From NCBI GenBank assembly GCA_037693485.1, contig CM075348.1, positions 12,258,501 through 12,322,500 on the forward strand: DNA of 64,000 nucleotides, read 5' to 3'. This DNA is from Kitagawia praeruptora. Lineage: Eukaryota > Streptophyta > Magnoliopsida > Apiales > Apiaceae. The notes under the pieces are model-generated. The model made no database searches. It worked only from the letters and a program-made list of their open reading frames with translations, and was not told where the DNA came from. This document shows, one piece after another, positions 32,941 to 45,200 of this stretch; within the stretch, counting starts at the first letter, position 1, and every line of letters begins with the position of its first letter. The position numbers and the translations under genes were made by a program.

Positions 32941-35900
32941 TCTATACTATATTATAAAAGCCGAAACATTAAAAGTTTGGTTGGTCGGTCGGTCGGTCGG
33001 TACGGTACCTATTGATTTTACTTATTTACCCTTACTCAAATAAAATCCATCATACTAACTAATTAATTTCTTTTTTCAGGTTAAACATATTATCTTATCT
33101 ATTTTTCAATAAATAAATAATTTTCTTTTTCAGGTAAATTCAATATCTTTTATATTTTATCTAACTAAAATTTCCATCATACTAACTAATTAATTTCCCT
33201 TTTCAGGTTAAACATATTATCTTTTCTATTTTTCAAAAACTAAATAATCTCTTTTTTCAGGTAAAATACAATATTTTTTATATTTTATCTCTAACTAAAA
33301 TTTCTACTTTATTAATCAATTTCCTTTTTCAGGTTAAACATATTACCTTTTCTATTTTTCAGTAACTAAATAATTTCCTTCTTAGGTAAAATACAATATC
33401 TTTTACATTTTATCTAACTAAAATTTCTCCTTTTTTGAAAACTACGATCAATTTTGTATAATAACATAATTATATTATAATTAGTATTAACTAATCAATT
33501 ACCTTTTTGATCCAAAATACGTTACCTTTTCTCTAACTAAAATCTCTCTTTTTCCAATTATATCATGGACGGTTACATTTTTCAAACACGTTACCTTTTT
33601 TCCTTTCTCTTACGTGAATCTCTCTTTTTCCAATTATATAACGGGCGATTCTATTTAATAAAAATAAAATAATAATATTATAGTACTAATAATTAACTGA
33701 TTACCTTTGCAACTAAAACGTATCATCTTTTATATTTTTTCTAATTAAATTCCCTTTTTTCTAGAAATTTCAGGGGCAACATTAATTTCTCATTTTCTAA
33801 AAACTATGAGCAATTTTATTTAGTAAACTAACATTATTAAATTATAATTACTATAAACTAATCAATTACCTTTTTCACATAAATTATGTCATCTTTTTAA
33901 TTTTCATGTTACCTTTCTATTTTTTAAAAATAAAATCTCTCTTTTTCCGATTATATCACGAACGGTTCTGTTTAATACAATAAACTAATAATATTATAAT
34001 ATTAATAATTAAGCGATTACCTTTTTTTATTTAAAACGTATCATCTTCTATTTAATGAAATAAAATAATAATTATATAAATACTAATAATTAGCCGATTA
34101 CCTTTTTCAAGTAAAACCTATCATTTTTCCTATATTTTCTAACTAAAATCCCTCATTTTCTAGAAATATCATGGATAACATTTATATAATTATTATCAAA
34201 TCATCTCATATAAAAATTTAAGCCTCCCAAATTTATATTTTAAAAAAATTAAATTAAATTAATGAAAAATTCATATAAAACGAAAAACATCCGTTAGATT
34301 TTTAGTTTAAATTAGAATTGATAGATTTAATGATTAAATATATTACATGTTTAAATTTATTTACTAAATACATACCCAAAAATATGACATCATATCTTCT
34401 AACCACTAACAAAATATAATAAAAATTCCTATACAACGAATAATATCCGTTAGATTTTTAGTTAAAAATTAGAACTGTTAGATCTAATGATTAAATATAT
34501 TACATGATTAAATTTATTTACTAATTAAATACCCAAAAATATGACATCATATCTTCTAACCACTAACAAAATCTATCTATTCTATTATATTAAAGCCGAA
34601 ACATTAAAAGTTTGGTTGGTTGGTACGTGTTGATTTTACTTATTTACCCTTACTTAACTAGTATAACTAATTACATAATTTCCTTTTTCAGATTAAACAT
34701 ATTATCTTTTTTATTTTTCACTAACTAATTAATTTCCATTTTCAGGTAAAGCACAATATCTTTTATATTGTATATAACTAAAATTTCTCCATTCTTATAA
34801 AAACTACAAGCAATTTTGTTTAACAAAATAACATAATTATATTATTATTACTATTAACTAATCAATTACCTTTTTCAGCTAAAACATGTTACATTTTCTC
34901 TATTCTATAACTAAAATATCTCTTTTTACAAATATATCACGGGTGGTTCTATTTAATAAATAATAATATTATAATACTAATAATTATCAATAACCTTTTT
35001 CAATTAAAACGTATCATTTTTCCAAATTTTATAATTCAAATTCCTTTTTTCTAGAAATATCACGGGCAACATTAATTTCTCACTATCTAAAAATACTACG
35101 AACAATTTAATTTATTGAAATAACATAAATTAAATTATAATTACTATAAACTAATCAATTATTTTTTCCACCTAAAACATGTTTCCTTTTTAATTTTCTC
35201 TAACTAACACCTCACCTTTTTCAGTTAAATCACGGCATTCTATTTAATAAAATTAAATTATAATTTTATAAGTACTTATAATTAAACGATTACCTTTTTG
35301 AATACCTTTTTCAGCTAAAACGTATCATATTGGTTGGTACCTATTGAATTTACTTATTTACCCTTACTTAACTACTAACTAATTACATAATTTCCTTTTT
35401 CAGATTAAACATATTACCTTTTCAATTTTTCACTAACTAATTAATTTCCCTTTTCAGGTAAAGCACAATATCTTTTATATTATATCTAACTAAAATTTCT
35501 CCTTTCTTACAAACACTACAACCAATTTTGTTTAATAAAATAACATAATTATATTATAATTACTATTAACTAATCAATTACCTTTTTCAGCTAAAACATG
35601 TTACCTTTTCTCTATTCTATAACTAAAATATCTCTTTAACTAAAATATCTCTTTTTACAAATATATCACGGGTGGTTCTATTTAATAAATAATAATATTA
35701 TAATACTAATAATTATCAATTATCTTTTTCAACTAAAACGTATCATCTTTTCCAAATTTTATAATTCAAATTCCTTTTTCCTGCAAATATCACGGGTAAC
35801 ATTAATTTCTCACCATCTAACGATACTACGAACAATTTAATTTAGTGAAATAACATAAATTAAATTATAATTACTATAAACTAATCAATTATCTTTTCCA

Positions 35901-38900
35901 CCTAAAACATGTTTCCTTTTTAATTTTCTCTAACTAACATCTCACCTTTTTCAGTTAAATCACGGCATTCTATTTAATAAAATTAAAATATAATTTTATA
36001 AGTACTTATAATTAAACGATTACCTTTTTGAATACCTTTTTCAACTAAAACGTATCATATTTTCCATATTTTATAAATCAAATTCCTTTTTTCTAGAAAT
36101 ATCACGGGTAACATTAATTTCTCACTATCTAAAGACATTACGAACAATTTAATTTAGTGAAATAACATAAATTAAATTATAATTATTATAAACTAATCAA
36201 TTACCTTTTTCACCTAAAACATGTCATCCTTTTAATGTTCACATTACATTTTCTATTTTCTCTAAATAAAATCTATCTTTTTTCAATTATATCACGGGCG
36301 GTTCTATTTAATAAAATAAAATAACAATATTATAATGTTAATAATTAACCGATTAAGTTTCAGCTAAAATATATCATCTTTTCTATATTTTCTAACTAAA
36401 ATATCTCTTTTCATTAAAATATCACGGGCAACACTAATTTTTCCTTTTCTTAAAACTTTAGGAGCAATTTTATTTAGTAAAATAACATAATTGAATTATA
36501 ATTACTATAAACTAATCAATTACCTTTCCACCTAAAACATGTTTCCTTTTTAATTTTCTCTAACACCTCACTTTTTTCAGTTAAATCACGGCATTCTATT
36601 TAATAAAATTAAATTATAATTTTATAAGTACTTATAATTAACCGATTACCTTTTTGAACTAAGATGTATTATCTTTTCAATATTTTCTAACTAAAATCCC
36701 TCTTTTCATAAAAATATAACGGATAATATTTATATAATTATCATCAAATCATCTCATTTAAAAATTTATACCTCCAAAATTCATATTTTAGAAAAAGTAA
36801 ATCGAATTAATAAAACATATCATATAATATTAAAAGAAATCCGTGCATCGCACGGGTTTTAAGCTAGTACTATTATATAAAGGCCGAAACATTAAAAGTT
36901 TGGTTCAACGGTACCTATTGAATTTACCTAATTACCCTTACTCAATTACAGATCTATTAACTAATCAATTTCCTTTTTCAGGTTACGCATATTATCTTTT
37001 CTATTTTCAAGAACTAAATAATTTCTTTTTCGAAGTAAAATACAATATCTTTTATATCTTATCTAACTAAAATTTCTCATTTATTAATCAATTTTCTTTT
37101 TCAGTTTAAACTTATAACATTTTCTATTTTTCAATAACAAAAAAATTTCCTTTTTCATTTAAAATAGAATATATTTTACATTTTATCTAACTAAAATTTC
37201 TCCTTTTTAAAAACACTACGAGCAATTTTGTTTAAAAAAATAACTTAATTATATAGAAACATTAAAAGTTTGGTTCAACTGTACCTATTGAATTTACCTA
37301 ATTACCCTTACTCAATTACAGATCTATTAACTAATCAATTTCCTTTTTCAGGTTACGCATATTATCTTTTCTATTTTCAAGAACTAAATAATTTTCTTTT
37401 CCAAGTAAAATACAATATCTTTTATATTTTATCTAACTAAAATTTCTCATTTATTAATCAATTTCTTTTTTCAGTTTAAACATATAACCTTTTCTATTTT
37501 TCAATAACTAAATAATTTCATTTTTCATTTAAAATAGAATATCTTTTACATTTTATCTAACTAAAATTTTTCCTTTTTAAAAACACTACGAGCAATTTTG
37601 TTTAAAAAAATAACTTAATTATATATAATTGCTATTAACTAATCAATTACCTTTTTTAGTCAAAACACGTTAGCTTTTCTCTTTTTTCTAACTAAAATCT
37701 CTCTTTTTCCAATTATATTATGGATGGTTACCTTTTTCAGCAAAACACGTTACCTTTTTTCTTTCTTCTTACTAAAACTTTTTTCTTTCTTCTTACTAAA
37801 ACCTCCATTTTTCTAATTATATTACAGCCGTTTCTATTTAATAATAAAAAAATATTATAATACTAATAATTAACCAATTACCATTTCAGCTAAAAAATAA
37901 CATAATTATATATAATTATTATTAACTAATCAATTACCTTTTTCAATCAAAACACGTTACCTTTTCTCTTTTCTCTAACTAAAATCTCTATTTAATTTTT
38001 CCAATTATATCATGGACGGTTACCTTTTTTCAGCAAAACACGTTACCTTTTTTTTTATTCTTAATAAAACCTCCATTTTTCTAATTATATTACAGGCGAT
38101 TCTATTTAATACAATTAAAATAATAATATTATAATACTAATAATTAACCGATTACCTTTTCAGCTAAAATATATCATCTTTTCTATTTTTTCTAATTACT
38201 TTCCCTTTTTTTTCTAGAAATATAACGGGTAGCGTTAATTTCTCATTTTCTAAAAACTATGAACAATTTTATTTCGTAAAATAACATAATTAAATTATAA
38301 TTACTATAAACTATTCAATTACTTTTTCCACATAAATCATGCACGTTACCTTTCTATTTTCTCTAACTAATTTTTTTTAATTATATCACGGACGGTTCTA
38401 TTTAATAAAATAAACTAATAATATTATAATATTTTTTATTAACCGATTACCATTTTCATCTTTTCTATATTTTCTAACTAAAATCCCTTTTATAATAGAA
38501 ATACCACGGACAATATTATTTTCTCATTTTCTAAAAACATTACGAGCAATTGTATTTAGTAAAATAACGTAATTCAATTATAATTACTATAAACTAATCA
38601 ATTACATTTTTCACCTAGAACATATAATCTATTTAATTTTCAGTAACTAAATTCTCTATTTTTCTAATCATACCACGAACATTCTATTTAATAAAATGAA
38701 GTAATAATTTTATAATTACTAATAATTAATTGATTATTCTTTTTAACTAAAACCTATCATCTTTTCTATATTTTCTAACTAAATCCCTCCTTTTCTAGAA
38801 ATATCACGAATAACATTTATATAATTATTATCAAATCATCTCATATAAAAAAGTAAGCCTCCAAAATTCATGTTTTTAAAAAAATTGATTTTAATTAATG

Positions 38901-38954
38901 AAATTTTTTATTTAATATAAAAAAAATCCGTGCATCGCACGGGTTTTAGGCTAG
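32941..38954 (+). mobile_element. composite non-autonomous Helitron
   Basis: 5' end TCTATACTATATTATAAAAG; 3' end has hairpin CCGTGC-ATC-GCACGG (38928-38942), an 8-nt spacer and CTAG (38951-38954), the Helitron 3' signature. It sits between A (32940) and T (38955); the empty allele TACAATAATATTAAACC at 41655-41670 shows no target duplication, as expected for rolling-circle insertion. No Rep/helicase ORF is present. The interior is AT-rich degenerate repeats of TACCTTTTTCAGCTAAAAC- and ATATCACGGGCAAC-like blocks. Internal termini show that other Helitrons are nested or tandem: a second 5'-like end at about 34572, a second full 3' end at 36841-36867, and another 5'-like start right after it. Confidence 0.85.
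34572..36867 (+). mobile_element. Helitron nested or tandem inside the larger one
   Basis: Starts TCTATCTATTCTATTATATT then AAAGCCGAAACATTAAAAG as at the outer 5' end, and ends with hairpin CCGTGC-ATC-GCACGG (36841-36855) followed by GTTTTAAG and CTAG (36864-36867). Directly followed by another 5'-like sequence (TACTATTATATAAAGGCCG). Confidence 0.7.
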
Positions 38955-40127
38955 TAATATTAAACCAAAAGGATGCAAAATAAATTTTAGTCTCAAATAA
39001 TATTAAAATTTCAATAAAATTATTTTTCGTTTATGATTTTTAAATTTATTTTCTCATTTTTATGTATAACACTTTAATTAATAATAATAATTCAAATTTT
39101 TAATTAAAAATCTAACAATATATCATCACTTGAAGGCGGTGCCGAGAAGTTTTGTTTATTCTTTATTGTAATTTAATTGTTGAAATATATTAAATTTTGT
39201 GATAAATTAAAATATGACATTTTTATAAAAACTCAGATTCAAATTATCAAAAAACAAATAAAACTATATTCATTATTTTGAATTTATAAGTAAAATAAAT
39301 AATTTTATTAGTGATTTGTAGTCAATTTATTTTACGAAAAAATCGAGGTGCCGCCGGAGGCGTTGCCGAGAAGTATTCTTTATCAATTAATTTGATTTAG
39401 TTATAAAAATATTATATTTTTACCATTAATTTTTTTTACCATTTGATAAAAATATTAATCATTGTAGAAGATTTATTTAGAAGATATTTTTATTAATATC
39501 CCTCAAAAACATATTATACGGTGTTTTGGTTAAATGTATAATTTTATAGTAGAAAGTAGTAGCACTATAATATCAATAATCTAAGATCAATGGAGGGGAA
39601 TAACAATTGGAAACAATTTTACATAAAATTTGTCACACGCCATTACTTTGACGTAATATTAACATCGTTTGGTCGATTGTTTAAAAATATTGTTAATAAT
39701 ATTGAAAATACTTAATTGCAGGAGGATGGCCTCAACTATTTTCTTTTTGCACAAAAATGGGCCAAGTATTATTTTAAGCAGATGATTGCATTCCGTCTAA
39801 ATTAATCTAAAAACTGCTGTTTATTTTTATTTTTGGAACATTTTTGTGTTAAAAAAAACATTGTTCAACTATCATGATGTAATTAAGTCACAAATTGAAT
39901 ACACTCTTTAAAATAAATAGTTAGGTCATCACACTGTCTATTTTTATACTTGGGCCATTTTTGTGCAAAAAGAAAATAGTTGAGGCCATTCTCGTGCAAT
40001 TAAGTCTATTGAAAATTGCACTAAAATTGTTTTATCGTTTATGATTGTTAAATTTTATTTCCCCATTTTTATCTATTATACTTTAATTATTAATTATAAA
40101 ATTAAAACGTCCATGCATAAATACTAG
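38955..40127 (+). other. AT-rich region right of the Helitron
   Basis: No gene. Two more copies of the GCCGAGAAG motif (about 39144 and 39365). A short inverted pair, TGGCCTCAACTATTTTC (39727) and GAAAATAGTTGAGGCCA (39974), each followed or preceded by TTTTTGCACAAAAAT-like sequence, suggests a ~265-bp MITE at about 39718-40008. Confidence 0.45.
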
Positions 40128-41675
40128 TATCTATTTTGTTTTAATGGAGCTACGTTTTGTTTTGCTAGCTCATTCCATTCCTTGTGCAATTTTTTCTACT
40201 CTGATCAAGTCCTCCCTTCTCCATACATTTTATTCTTTTGTAAATCGTGCTGCAGGGATTGATCGGAGCTAATTATTTGTTCATTAAATTTTGTTTTGCT
40301 AGCTCATTCCATTCCTTGTGTAATTTTCTCTGGTCTGATCATTTTTTAATTCATCATAATCCCCTCCACATCTCATATGCTCATTATCCCTCATCATTCT
40401 TCTCTGCTAATTTTCCTCTGAAACATTCGTTTGGACAACTATGGCCTCTTGGGACTGTAGTGCTGCAGCTCCTAATTTTCTTCTGCCTAAACAATGACAT
40501 ATTTTCATATCAATATCCAGTTCTATCTATTTCTAAAAAATGAAGATAATTAAACACGCAAAGCAAAGAATACGCACACGTGAACATTTTGAAAGTGCGA
40601 GACATTCACCACCAAAAGTGTATATATATCGTTTCTTCTTGGTACAATATTGTGTCATATATTGATTTCATTTTGAGGTATTTGTGGAAACTCTTCATTG
40701 TTAAATTTTTCTTTTCATAGTTCATGTATTCAGTGATTGACTTAATGGAATAAAAAAACTCTATTCATTGTTACATTTTCTTTTTCTTAGTTCCTTTGTT
40801 CACTGGTAGACTTAATGAAAAGAGTTGTCATCTCAGCAAGCAAGCATGTGTTTAGACAATTAGCATACTAGAGGATCTTAATCTACTACTTACAGACTAC
40901 CAAGTTTCACTTTTGTAAATGAGGTTACAGTATATCAATGGGGCTCGGTTTGTGATTTGGGATGGTAGATAACAAATACAACAAGAGTCCATTGCTATTT
41001 TTATTTTGGAAGGCTAGAATAAGATTATAATCAAACTCCTTCAGTTGTAGTAGGAGGAAAACAACAGATAGACTGCACTACATATTTGGCTACAAAAAAA
41101 TTCCAAACACCATTAATATAACAAGAACACTAATGAGAAGACTTATAATAGAGAAAGACACTGCAAATTATGGACCTAATTTTACTTCTTTTTTTTTTTT
41201 TTCTCTCTCTCTCTGTTTTAAGGAGGGTCTAAATCTTTAAATCTAGAAGCGTTTCCAACATTAATTTTGATGAAAAATGTGTACATTATACTTCTTATAA
41301 TTATATACTACTCCTTAAAAATTATATGTCCTACATAAAAATAATTATTATTTCATGATTGCAAATTATTTATTTTATACCAATATATAAAGTTCGAGGG
41401 CTCACCAAAGGCGAGGCCGAGAAGCAATTTATATATACAAGCAATTTATAGTTTATGCATAAATGATAATTATTTTTAAATACAATTTATATATACAAGT
41501 CATAATTATATTATATTAATATATAAAGTTCGACGGCTCGCAGGCCCTTACAAATAATGAATTTAGTTTATGCACAAATGATATTTTTTTTTTAAAATTA
41601 CAATTTTAGTGCAATAATACAAAGTGCATAAAATAAAACAAATGAATTTTAAGTACAATAATATTAAACCAAAAG
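40128..41675 (+). repeat. partial unit copy with empty Helitron site
   Basis: Repeats 31565-32940 (copy 2) and 58195-59565 (copy 3), then continues across AAGTACAA/TAATATTAAACC, the uninterrupted Helitron target (between 41658 and 41659), to GGATG at 41679, where it is cut by the next retrotransposon's LTR. It retains a C/T-rich block (40350-40420) lost from copies 2 and 3 but present in copy 1. Confidence 0.85.
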
Positions 41676-42164
41676 GATGACAGCTGGGACACGTGGCGGC
41701 CCTGCTCGGCCGATATCCCCACACGTGGCGCTGACCAGCATTAAAGTCCAAACGACAACATGTGTCAAATCATGTACTCAACAACACTGCCACACTCCAG
41801 TCAACGGTCCCCACAAACGAGGACACGTGTCCTACATCCCGGGAATTCAGCATCTTGTCCCCCGGATCCGACGGCTAGGAGTAAAGGTAACAGACCCCTA
41901 AATCCTAACCCTAGGGCTATAAATACCCCTAGAAAGTAGGGTTTAGGGGTTAGACATTATTACACACCTGCACACATTTATTACTTTTGTGATACTCTAC
42001 TTGATTATTATCTTCCAAAGCCAACTCTCATTCTCACGCCAGAGGCACCTCGGGGCCAAACCCCCCCCCCCTCCGGTGTTGTTTTGCAGACACCCCACTA
42101 CAGCTACACCACTTCCGAGGCAGGAGTTGGTGAGGAAGTACCCGATCAAGTTTCAGAGTTATCA
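41676..42164 (+). repeat. 5' LTR of element 2, first ~151 bp missing
   Basis: Matches 52148-52632 of the 3' LTR and ends GAGTTATCA. The expected start (TGATAGGC...) is missing; host sequence joins at GATG, shared by both sides. A run of 13 C at about 42060 is 7 C in the 3' LTR. Confidence 0.9.
41686..41925 (+). promoter_or_regulatory. LTR promoter: G-box/ABRE motifs and TATA box
   Basis: CACGTG occurs in ACACGTGGCGG (about 41689), ACACGTGGCGC (about 41722) and ACACGTGTCC (about 41823). TATAAATA lies at 41918-41925, and a telomere-box-like GGGTTTAGGGG follows. CACGTGGC is the core bound by bZIP/bHLH factors in abscisic-acid-responsive promoters; stress responsiveness is inference. Confidence 0.6.
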
Positions 42165-42180
42165 TTGGCGCTAGAAGGAA
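42165..42180 (+). other. primer-binding region
   Basis: TTGGCGCTAGAAGGAA directly follows the 5' LTR. TGGCGC-starting sites are common in plant gypsy elements. The cognate tRNA was not identified. Confidence 0.5.
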
Positions 42181-42243
42181 AGGTCGAACCTCCGAACCCA
42201 AACCAAACAGCCGAACCCAGCTAACCCGAATCTACCAACGACC

Positions 42244-45200
42244 ATGCCTCGACCAAGTAAATCCACCCAACGCCCAGCCAACAGCGCCCCGAGAGAAGAG
42301 CCCCTGGCTCCGATCCCGGAGCAGATCCTGCAAAACCAGGTCCCAGTCCAAGAGAGACTCGGGATCGGTCCGAATGATGCCCGGGTCACGGTTGAAGTGA
42401 ACCGGTACAAGTATACCGACGTACCCCTTGACTCTGCCCAAATGGAGAATTTAACCCCGGAGGAACTCGCTGAAGCAATCCGAGCTTACCGAAATCGCCC
42501 CCATTCGGAACCTGAACCCGACCAGGCGGAAAACTCCGAAGGATCAGCCAACTCCCACCACTCGCGAGCCTCGGTCTTCGCTCGCCTCGGAAACCAAGGC
42601 AAAAGAAATGAAAGGGACCATCCTGTCCAGAGTAAAGTCAGAGATGATGAGGCTGACGAGCTAAAACGGATGGAAAGACTTCGGGAAAGGATAAGGCAGG
42701 AAGAACAGGATAAATTGGAACTTAGAGTCCAAAAGAGGCTCCAAGAGGAGGAAAGAATAAGAAAGTCTAAATCCAAAAGAACCCGGAGAGAATCAAGCCC
42801 GGTGATGGTCTCGGATGATGAAGAACATCCGAATAACCTGGTACAGATGATCCATGAGTTACAAAGGAAAGTCAATAATGATTCCGGATTCGAGATCCAA
42901 GACACGCTCACCCCCTTCAGCCACTCTCTTGAAGCCATACCCCGCCAAAAGAACCTCAAACATTACAACTTCGACTCCTTTAATGGGTTAGAAGACCCAG
43001 AAGAACATCTCAACTACTTTGAACAAATAGCCATGATATATTTCTACAATGACCTAACCAAGTGTAGGTTCTTCGCTTCCACGCTGAAGGGGGCAGCCCA
43101 GAGGTGGTTTAGCCGAATCCCCTCCCGGAGCATACACAGCTGGAAGGAGTTCAGGGAGGTCTTCCTTCGGAGGTTTCGAGCCAACAAAACCCCGGAATAT
43201 CACATGTGCCACCTTGAAACAATCAGGCAAGATGACAACGAAACACTTTCAGCCTTTATGAAACGATTCCAAGAAGCCATAAACCAAGTCACGAACCTGG
43301 ACGAAAGAGAAGCCTTAAGCATATTCCGGAAGAACCTAGACCCGGAGCGTAGTGAGCGCTATGTTATAGAATTGGTGAACAAAGAGCCCCAAAGCCTAGC
43401 CGCGGCCTACTCCATGGCCGCCAAGTTCATCAAAGAAACCGATATCCTACATGCAATGAGAATGACCCGGAAAGGCACCTCCTCGGGGAGAAACAAAGAT
43501 GATCGCTCCAGAAGCGACCACCAACCAGACAAGAAATTTAAGCCCAACAAACAGTATAACTACATCCAAAGTCATCAACTAACAGTCCCGGACAAGGACC
43601 ACCCCTCCAGGGCCAAATCCGAAGCCAGGCCCCCGAGACCAGGGAGAGCCGAACCAAGGCCGGAACCAGAATGGACACCTTTGAACCGGCCACGGGCCGA
43701 TATACTGAAAGAGGTCCGGAATAAACCCTTCTTTTATCCTCCCAAGCCCTTGGTATCAGCCCCGGAGAATAGGCCCCGGGACAAACACTACGACTATCAC
43801 GCAACACACGGGCACGAGACAGAAAGCTGCGTCTCCCTTAAGTTCTTCATCGAGGATCAGGTCAAGAAAGGGAACATGGGCCAATACATAGCCCGGAAAA
43901 CAGCAGAAAGAGGAGAAGGGCATGGAGCCCAAAAAACGAAGAACGTGGTACATGTAGTTTTGGGAGGCTCCGCTTCCCCATCAAGGAGTCCAGACTCCGG
44001 AGATGAGGTGATGATGATAGACTCGGCCCCAGAGCAAATCATATCATTTTGTAATGCTGACTTTGAAGGAGTAGATCCTAACCACAATGAGGCCCTGGTA
44101 GTGACCCTGGACATCGCCGAAAACGAGGTAAAGAGAATCCTTGTTGATAATGGCTCCTCCGTCAACATACTATTCAAGCATACCATGGACAAAATGCAAC
44201 TCGAAAGCATCGGAATGAATGAATGCCGGGAAGACCCACTGTACGGCTTCGGCCACAACTTGGTCCCCATCCAAGGAACCCTTTACTTGCATGTCCAATT
44301 CGGCACCACCCCGAAGCAGATAACCCACATGATCAAGTTCTATGTAATAAACAGTCCTTCTTCTTACAATGTGATCCTGGGGCGCCCAGCCCTGACCAAG
44401 CTCCGAGCTGTAACCTCGACCCCACACCTTAAAGTCAAATTTCCCACACCCTCCGGGGTCGGAGAGGTAAAAGGTGATACGGAAATGGCTAGCCGATGCT
44501 ACGGCCAAGCCCTGGTCATGGCCGAAACAGATCCAGAAAACAAGCGCAAAGCCTCCGCTTATCATAAGAACCAAAGCAGAAAGAAACACAGAAACTCAAC
44601 TCATAAGAACCCCGGGAAAGAGGTTCAATTTATCGAAAACCTCGAGATCCCTACCCAAGAGGCGGAAACTTCCACAGCCCGGGGGTACCTGGCTTCAAAC
44701 TCCCAGGCCCGGATCCAAAAATCATCCACGATGAAAAATCAAGCCAAGGTCGAGCCCGCAGTAGAAACTGAGACAGTTGAACTAATACCCGGAAACTCTG
44801 AAAGAAAAATCAAGATTGGGGCGGGGTTAGAGGTAGCCCTCAAAGAGGAATTGGTGTCTCTGCTCCGGGAATATGCTGATGTATTCGCCTGGAGCCCGGC
44901 TGATATGCCCGGACTCCAGGAATCCTTGGCCATGCATAGCCTGGATGTTGACCCCAGGAGAAAACCAGTGAAACAAAAAAGAAGGAATGTTGCCCCGGAA
45001 AGGCAAAAGGCCATAGACGAAGAGGTAGACAAACTCCTCGAGGTGGATATAATTTGTGAGATCAAATATCCGGAGTGGCTGGCCAATGTAGTTCTAGTCA
45101 AGAAACCTAGCGGGAAGTGGAGGATGTGTGTTGACTACACCGACCTCAATGATGCTTGTCCCAAGGATCCGTACCCGTTACCCAACATAGACCAGCTCAT

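Larger units (their letters stand above)
25946..34571 (+). repeat. segmental duplication unit, copy 2
   Basis: Closely matches 53560-61066 (copy 3) through promoter, six hydrolase exons, 3' flank, tRNA-like cluster, flank and the first 1.5 kb of the Helitron. Only scattered substitutions and small indels are apparent by eye. Differences: copy 2 has an extra ~240-bp insert upstream, an extra duplicated block containing exons 5-6, and an internal duplication inside one tRNA-like member. Confidence 0.85.
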
